Positions 33,455 through 37,394 of a stretch of 37,394 bases of DNA are shown here, piece after piece. Below the pieces are notes generated by a model. The model saw only the letters and a list, made by a program, of their open reading frames with translations, was not told the DNA's origin and made no database searches. The position numbers and the translations under genes were made by a program. The stretch comes from JAQIBY01 sp964418565. Its GTDB lineage: Bacteria > Bacteroidota > Bacteroidia > Bacteroidales > ML635J-15. The stretch is taken from the NCBI GenBank assembly GCA_964418565.1, contig CAYQMB010000018.1, positions 1 through 37,394 on the forward strand. The letters run 5' to 3'. The first letter of the stretch is position 1, and each line of letters opens with the position of its first letter.

Positions 33455-34102
33455 ATGACAAAGAAAGTAGCAATAATTCTCGCCGGAAGTGGCGTATACG
33501 ACGGATCAGAACTGCACGAAACCACCATGGCTATGTATGCCCTGGCAAAAAATGAAATGGAGTACATGTGTTTCGCTCCGGACAAACCTCAGGCGCATGT
33601 CATCAACCATCTGACAGGAGATGAGATGCAGGAAAGCCGCAATGTACTCGTAGAGTCTGCCCGTTTGGCTCGTGGTGAAATCCGTGAGATCAATGAATTG
33701 AAAGCAGAGAATTACGATGCTGTTTTAATTCCGGGTGGCTTTGGTGTGGCTAAAAACCTCTGTGATTTTGCCTTTAAGGGCGATCAGATGACAGTAGACC
33801 CGGCAGTAGAAGCAGCGGTACGCATGTTTCACAAGGCCGGCAAGCCAATCGGAGCTCTGTGCATTGCCCCTGTTATCATTGCAAAAGTACTTGGCGCAAA
33901 AGTCACCATTGGTAAGGATGAAGAAACGGGCAAAGCCATTGAAGCCCTGGGTGGCAGGCATGAAAGCAAGGACGTAACCGACATTACCATTGATGAAAAA
34001 AACAAGGTTGTTACCACGCCTTGTTACATGATGGCAAGCAATCCTTACGAAGTGGGAGAAGGTGCCGAAGCCGCCGTGGAAGCCCTGAAAGGACTGATGT
34101 AA
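33455..34102 (+). CDS. elbB: ElbB/ES1-type class I glutamine amidotransferase-like protein
   Basis: This 215-residue cytoplasmic protein is an ElbB (ES1) family member of the DJ-1/PfpI superfamily. The start is the ATG at 33455, preceded by AAAAGGAAAA; an in-frame TTG seven codons earlier is not needed. The opening KKVAIILAGSGVYDGSELHE, the LIPGGFGVAKNL turn, and the nucleophile elbow GALCIAP with its cysteine are family signatures, as is the closing TTPCYMM. E. coli ElbB has glyoxalase activity in vitro and has been connected with isoprenoid production; its true role is unsettled. The gene has its own strong promoter and terminator, so it is a single-gene unit between the hairpin region and a secreted nuclease-fold gene. 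Confidence 0.93.
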   Translation: MTKKVAIILAGSGVYDGSELHETTMAMYALAKNEMEYMCFAPDKPQAHVINHLTGDEMQESRNVLVESARLARGEIREINELKAENYDAVLIPGGFGVAKNLCDFAFKGDQMTVDPAVEAAVRMFHKAGKPIGALCIAPVIIAKVLGAKVTIGKDEETGKAIEALGGRHESKDVTDITIDEKNKVVTTPCYMMASNPYEVGEGAEAAVEALKGLM

Positions 34103-34130
34103 GGCATTTTGGAACGTATTTTGATTCACC

Positions 34131-34166
34131 ATGCTGCATGAACCGGATTTCGTGCAGCATTTTTTT
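34131..34166 (+). terminator. Rho-independent terminator after elbB
   Basis: A 10-bp stem (ATGCTGCATG with CGTGCAGCAT, one G.U pair) and a 10-base loop are followed by six T, starting 28 bases after the elbB stop. The T run is directly followed by the promoter box of the next gene. Confidence 0.88.
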
Positions 34167-34168
34167 CT

Positions 34169-34176
34169 TACATTTG
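34169..34176 (+). promoter_or_regulatory. Putative -7 box for the secreted endonuclease/phosphatase-fold gene
   Basis: TACATTTG matches TAnnTTTG in full and lies right after the elbB terminator, 27 bases before the ATG at 34204. Its -33 region would fall within the terminator hairpin, and no TTTG is present there. Confidence 0.4.
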
Positions 34177-34203
34177 TCCCATTATTCTGCTTGATAATTT
34201 ATT

Positions 34204-35340
34204 ATGAAAAAGATACAACTTATTTTCGTGCTGCTACTTACAGCAAGCCTCGGCATATCCCAGAATTTTGAAACGCTGAGTTTTGGCACCGATACCAAAC
34301 TTGACATCATGAGCTGGAACATTGAATGGTTTCCCAAAGATGAGTACAGCACACCGGATGATGTCAGCAGCATCATTGAAGCCCTTGAGCCGGACATTAT
34401 TGCCATACAGGAAATTGATGACACCACGGTTTTTAAAGACATGGTTGATGCCATGCCCGATTATGAATACAGCATATATTCGTCCTATTTCATGGGCCTG
34501 GCGTACATATATAAACCCGCAAGCGTGCAGGTAACATCCATTTATGAGATTTATACCGAATACGAATACTGGAACACGTTTCCGCGTTCGCCGCTGGTGA
34601 TGGAATTCACATACAAGGGAGAGGCTTTTACACTGTTAAACAACCATCTGAAGTGTTGTGGTGATGGTGAGATCGACATGGGGAATTCCGATGATGAAGA
34701 ATACCGCAGATATATGGCAGTAGAGTTGCTTGAAGAGTGGATCAGTATGGAAAAACCCACTGATCGCGTGATTCTTGTTGGGGATTTGAATGATGTTCTC
34801 ACCGATGAAGCGGCAAACAATGTGTTTCAGTTTTTTCTGGATACACCAGCAGAATACCTGTTTACAGATATGCTGATAGCAGAAGGCAATGATGCTTACT
34901 GGTCGTACCCCACCTGGCCTTCCCACCTGGATCATATCATGATTACAGATGAGCTTTTTGATGCATACTCCAATTCGGGATCCGAATGCAGCACCATTTT
35001 GGTGGATGAAGCATACAGCAGTTATTCTGATTATGATGAAAGTGTGACTGATCACCGGCCGGTAGGCTTAACGCTGGAATTGAACCAGACAGCATCAGAA
35101 ATAGCTGGTATCAGTAAAGTGAAGGTATATCCGAATCCGGCAAGAAGCTCTATTACCATTACTGCACCTGAACGGGGCTCAAGCTTCAGGCTGATAAATT
35201 CAACCGGAGCCTGCGTGTTGCAGGGGACAATTGACAGCAAAAGAATGAAGCTTGATATCAGCAAGTTCAAAAGCGGCATATACAGTCTTGAAACAAGCAA
35301 TGGAACAAAGGTATTCAGAACAAAGCTGATAAAATACTAG
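34204..35340 (+). CDS. T9SS-exported endonuclease/exonuclease/phosphatase family protein
   Basis: This 378-residue protein has a signal peptide (residues 1-19, LGISQ) and an EEP-fold hydrolase domain (about 32-295). Metal and catalytic residues are visible: MSWNIEWF (Asn), AIQEID (Glu), LLNNHLKC (His), GDLNDV (Asp-Asn), SHLDHIM (Asp-His) and the final TDHRPV. The EEP family includes DNase I-like nucleases, phosphodiesterases and sphingomyelinase-like enzymes, so the substrate is open. The C-terminus (about 303-378) is a T9SS type A sorting domain with VKVYPNPARSSITIT and closing FRTKLIKY. The enzyme would act outside the cell, for example on DNA or phosphate esters. It has its own promoter box after the elbB terminator and converges with the flavodoxin operon. 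All active-site motifs are intact. Confidence 0.9.
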   Translation: MKKIQLIFVLLLTASLGISQNFETLSFGTDTKLDIMSWNIEWFPKDEYSTPDDVSSIIEALEPDIIAIQEIDDTTVFKDMVDAMPDYEYSIYSSYFMGLAYIYKPASVQVTSIYEIYTEYEYWNTFPRSPLVMEFTYKGEAFTLLNNHLKCCGDGEIDMGNSDDEEYRRYMAVELLEEWISMEKPTDRVILVGDLNDVLTDEAANNVFQFFLDTPAEYLFTDMLIAEGNDAYWSYPTWPSHLDHIMITDELFDAYSNSGSECSTILVDEAYSSYSDYDESVTDHRPVGLTLELNQTASEIAGISKVKVYPNPARSSITITAPERGSSFRLINSTGACVLQGTIDSKRMKLDISKFKSGIYSLETSNGTKVFRTKLIKY

Positions 35341-35422
35341 GCATTTGCTGTGATGATTATATGCAAACACAACTAAAGCCAATGGCAATGTTTACATTAT
35401 ACGGATTTCCATATAATCCATA

Positions 35423-36226
35423 CTAATCAGCATTCACAAAACGATGCGTCATATCAGTAATCTGAAAGTCGGCATACATAAATTCGCTGCCATCCTCTTC
35501 AATCCACATGCCCTGAATAACATGCGGCACCATCATACCCTTGGTTTTTCGATAGTCAGCCAATCTGCCTGTCCAGCGGGATAATTCACCCTGCCCTTTG
35601 TAGCGCATGCATTCCATGGACAGAATACGGCCATCGGCAGCAAATTCCACCTCATAACTAACCTTTATATCATTTCGGGTAAAAATCAGCCGGGCATGAC
35701 TGGCATCCATGGCTTCCCAGCGGGTATTTTCATCCGGCAACAGGTTGGTGGGCATCCACACCGACTCTCCCAGCCAGCGCAGCAATTCGCCCTGATCAAT
35801 TTTTTCTCCTTCATCTCTCACAATACGGATCAGCCCCAAGAGATAAACCGACAGATTTCCCTTTCCGGCGATGTATGCATCATGCGCATTGAACATTTTT
35901 GTTTTCCCGATCCAGACAAAACCCGGCGAACCTGTAGTAAAATGCTGTTCTCCTCTGATTTTCATCCAGGGTTTATCCGCTCCCAGGCGAAATCTGCCAC
36001 CATGCTTAAGCGCCAGGCTTTTTACGTATGCCTGACCATTGCTGAGTGCGTATGTAAAATACCGTTTAACGGGATCCGGCAGGCCATGAATGCTCTGAGC
36101 GGAATAAATCTGTGCGCTTTCAGGCTCATCAGCATCATATAAACGCTTAATTTTCCGATTTGCTGTGCAGGATAGTAAATTCATCATCACGAAAGTTAAG
36201 AACAATATCTGTAAAAATCGTTTCAT
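35423..36226 (-). CDS. DUF6544-type lipoprotein
   Basis: This 267-residue protein has a lipoprotein signal peptide with the lipobox LLSC (Cys20). The rest matches what I recall as the DUF6544 (also DUF6920) family: LPDPVKRYFTYAL near residue 50, then GGRFRLGADKPWMKIRGEQ, FTTGSPGFVWIGKTKMF, a DAYIAGKGNLSVYLLGLI segment, GELLRWLGESVWMPTNLL and a TRWEAMDASHARLIF strand. The family function is unknown; members are mostly lipid- or membrane-associated beta-rich proteins. It is the last gene of a four-gene minus-strand operon and begins five bases after the flavodoxin stop. The TAG stop is followed by no clear terminator. Confidence 0.72.
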   Translation of the reverse strand: MKRFLQILFLTFVMMNLLSCTANRKIKRLYDADEPESAQIYSAQSIHGLPDPVKRYFTYALSNGQAYVKSLALKHGGRFRLGADKPWMKIRGEQHFTTGSPGFVWIGKTKMFNAHDAYIAGKGNLSVYLLGLIRIVRDEGEKIDQGELLRWLGESVWMPTNLLPDENTRWEAMDASHARLIFTRNDIKVSYEVEFAADGRILSMECMRYKGQGELSRWTGRLADYRKTKGMMVPHVIQGMWIEEDGSEFMYADFQITDMTHRFVNAD

Positions 36227-36231
36227 ATTAA

Positions 36232-36714
36232 TCAGTTTTCCTGTTTCATGCTTTGAATCATCTCATTGATGGCATCCTGACGATATGCCCGGAGCGATTC
36301 GGTAACACCACTCACTTTTTTCACGGCCATGCGTTCCAGAAAATTCATATCGGACAAATTGAACTCCCCTCCCATTACACGGGCACAGGTGGCATGTTCC
36401 ATCAACAAGTCCGGCCATGCATCTTTCAGCTCCTGATCAAAGCGGCTTTTGTCCATGGCGCAGATATAGAGCCCAAGGCGTTTATGCATCAACTCATGCT
36501 GCCGGCTTTCGACAAATTTTCGCATGCGTTTCTGGATGGTACCGGCATAGATGGATGCTCCGAGAACAACCTGATCGAAGGCAGACAAATCAACATCCTT
36601 TTCTGTTTTCAGATTGATGATGCGGCAGGCTTTACGACCGATTCCTTCGGCCAGTTCATTTGCAAGCTTTTCAGCGCTGCCATGTTTGCTTGTGTAAATG
36701 ATTGCTGTTTTCAT
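36232..36714 (-). CDS. Flavodoxin domain protein, HemG-like
   Basis: This 160-residue cytoplasmic protein has a flavodoxin fold. The FMN phosphate loop is TSKHGSAEKLA (residues 8-18), and the second loop is LGASIYAGTIQKRM (about 51-64), similar to menaquinone-dependent protoporphyrinogen oxidase HemG and related flavodoxins. The central KRLGLYICAMD strand and an acidic AWPDLLMEH helix complete the domain. HemG has an extra long loop that is not obvious here, so enzyme activity is unproven and an electron-transfer role is equally possible. It lies between a small barrel-like protein and a DUF6544-type lipoprotein in an operon that starts with an outer-membrane receptor-like gene. A function in heme or iron handling is a reasonable hypothesis from context. 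Confidence 0.82.
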   Translation of the reverse strand: MKTAIIYTSKHGSAEKLANELAEGIGRKACRIINLKTEKDVDLSAFDQVVLGASIYAGTIQKRMRKFVESRQHELMHKRLGLYICAMDKSRFDQELKDAWPDLLMEHATCARVMGGEFNLSDMNFLERMAVKKVSGVTESLRAYRQDAINEMIQSMKQEN

Positions 36715-36724
36715 AATTTATTGC

Positions 36725-37294
36725 TTAAAATTTTGCACCGATAAAAATCAAGGGAAACTGATAAAAGTATTTATTGCTGAATCCCTGAGCCTGCATGTCA
36801 TAAAAGCTCTGAGGCTTGTTGCTGCTGTACAGACCAAAACCAAACGGCCAGGCAAGGTTGACAAACAATGGCTGGTTTTTAATGGAAAAATTAAACTGAT
36901 AACCTATTCTGATTTCATTCCATATATCAAAACTTTTATAAACACGTGCCTCGTTTTTTTCATAAAACGCATCGTAAGACGGCCACAGCTCATATTCGGC
37001 ATACAGCTTTTTCCAGAAAAACCGCCGGTAACCGAGAATAACTGCAGGTGAGTTGGTATGTCCGATATCGAAATGAATGTTCATATATGCCAGACCAGCT
37101 TTCAGCTCATCCTTTTCTGCGAGGGCATATTCGTATTTAACTGCCCAGATGCCGGCATCTGCCAATTGCAAAACCGGAGAAAGGGGGCTGGTCTCAATGG
37201 CATGCCGGTGTTCCGGCTTGTTTTTATCTGTATCTGCCAAACCAGTCAGAGGCAAGCAGAATAGTATTAACAGGCTGAATAATGATAATTTCAT
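36725..37294 (-). CDS. Putative small outer-membrane beta-barrel protein
   Basis: I do not recognise this 189-residue protein as a named family. It has a signal peptide (residues 1-20, LTGLAD) and a short His/Lys-rich linker. It then has about eight amphipathic strands with many aromatic residues, such as WAVKYEYALAEKDELKAGLAY and LFVNLAWPFGFGLY. It ends in a terminal phenylalanine (FIGAKF), the typical end of an outer-membrane barrel. Length fits an eight-stranded barrel. The gene starts 11 bases after the preceding gene's stop and ends 10 bases before the flavodoxin start, so it is cotranscribed with both. No enzymatic motif is visible. Confidence 0.68.
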   Translation of the reverse strand: MKLSLFSLLILFCLPLTGLADTDKNKPEHRHAIETSPLSPVLQLADAGIWAVKYEYALAEKDELKAGLAYMNIHFDIGHTNSPAVILGYRRFFWKKLYAEYELWPSYDAFYEKNEARVYKSFDIWNEIRIGYQFNFSIKNQPLFVNLAWPFGFGLYSSNKPQSFYDMQAQGFSNKYFYQFPLIFIGAKF

Positions 37295-37305
37295 AATGCT
37301 TGATT

Positions 37306-37394
37306 TTAATTGGTTGGAAACATGTATCTAATTCCGACACGGTAAAAAGCACTGCCCGGCTCTTCCATTTCTGCAGTGTTATACGGATCAAAGT
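37306..37394 (-). CDS. C-terminal end of an outer-membrane receptor-like protein (partial)
   Basis: Only the last 28 residues are in the window: a DPYNTAEMEEPGSAFYRVG segment followed by IRYMFPTN and a TAA stop. The pattern of a PG-x-x-FYRVGIRYMF terminal strand, with Tyr/Phe before the end, is typical of TonB-dependent receptors and similar large barrels. It is the first visible gene of the operon at 35423-37294, with an 11-base gap to the next start. Identification as a TonB-dependent receptor is inferred from the terminal strand alone. Confidence 0.55.
   Translation of the reverse strand, partial: FDPYNTAEMEEPGSAFYRVGIRYMFPTN

Noticed and set aside
1..37394. CRISPR array, tRNA, rRNA, phage or complete insertion sequence
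   Set aside because: No direct-repeat array, cloverleaf, transposase or integrase was seen on either strand.

Overview
The window looks like a chromosomal segment from a member of the Bacteroidota, probably a Bacteroidales/Marinilabiliales-like environmental lineage. The reasons are three secreted proteins with type IX secretion (T9SS) type A C-terminal sorting domains, a GWxTD-domain lipoprotein, a split two-subunit transketolase, a DoxX protein of the BT_3928 type next to tpiA, and several TAnnTTTG promoter boxes. It is mostly housekeeping sequence, with some lineage-specific envelope genes between the conserved blocks. No tRNA, rRNA, CRISPR array, phage or intact insertion sequence was seen. 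A 100-N assembly gap lies at 22422-22521.

Layout. 1-2052 (minus): the N-terminal two thirds of mutS and a DUF2147 secreted protein. 2329-3666 (plus): a saccharopine-dehydrogenase-like reductase ending in a clear terminator. 3755-7669 (minus): a large soluble hybrid histidine kinase with six PAS domains, one GAF domain and a receiver. 7839-18337 (minus): a run in which tmk is followed by a tightly packed operon of DoxX/thioredoxin-like fusion, tpiA, prmA, a 1511-residue secreted protein, a GWxTD lipoprotein and rlmB. 18391-20942 (plus): folP, the diadenylate cyclase gene cdaA and a TIGR01777 epimerase. 21022-22421 (plus): two paralogous small lipoproteins, the second cut by the gap. 22522-27020 (plus): transketolase N-subunit, a secreted VWA protein, transketolase C-subunit, an ECF sigma factor, a small membrane protein and a Spy/CpxP-like protein. 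27138-29168 (plus): a beta-propeller T9SS cargo of low GC. 29172-32957 (minus): a PASTA protein, a T9SS cargo and an RluA-family pseudouridine synthase. 32958-33454: a GC-rich intergenic region with three long hairpins. 33455-35340 (plus): elbB and a T9SS-exported endonuclease/phosphatase-fold enzyme. 35423-37394 (minus): a tight operon with the tail of an outer-membrane receptor, a small barrel-like protein, a HemG-like flavodoxin and a DUF6544-type lipoprotein.

The most unusual items are: (1) the hairpin-rich intergenic region at about 33060-33350; (2) a von Willebrand factor A protein inserted, with overlapping or 1-base junctions, between the two halves of transketolase, followed by a sigma-factor stress module; (3) the overlapping pair of a giant secreted beta-rich protein and a GWxTD lipoprotein; (4) a DoxX protein fused to three copies of an unrecognised short repeat and a cysteine-less thioredoxin-like domain; (5) the receptor/flavodoxin operon at the right edge. 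None of these is proved to be a new system from sequence alone.
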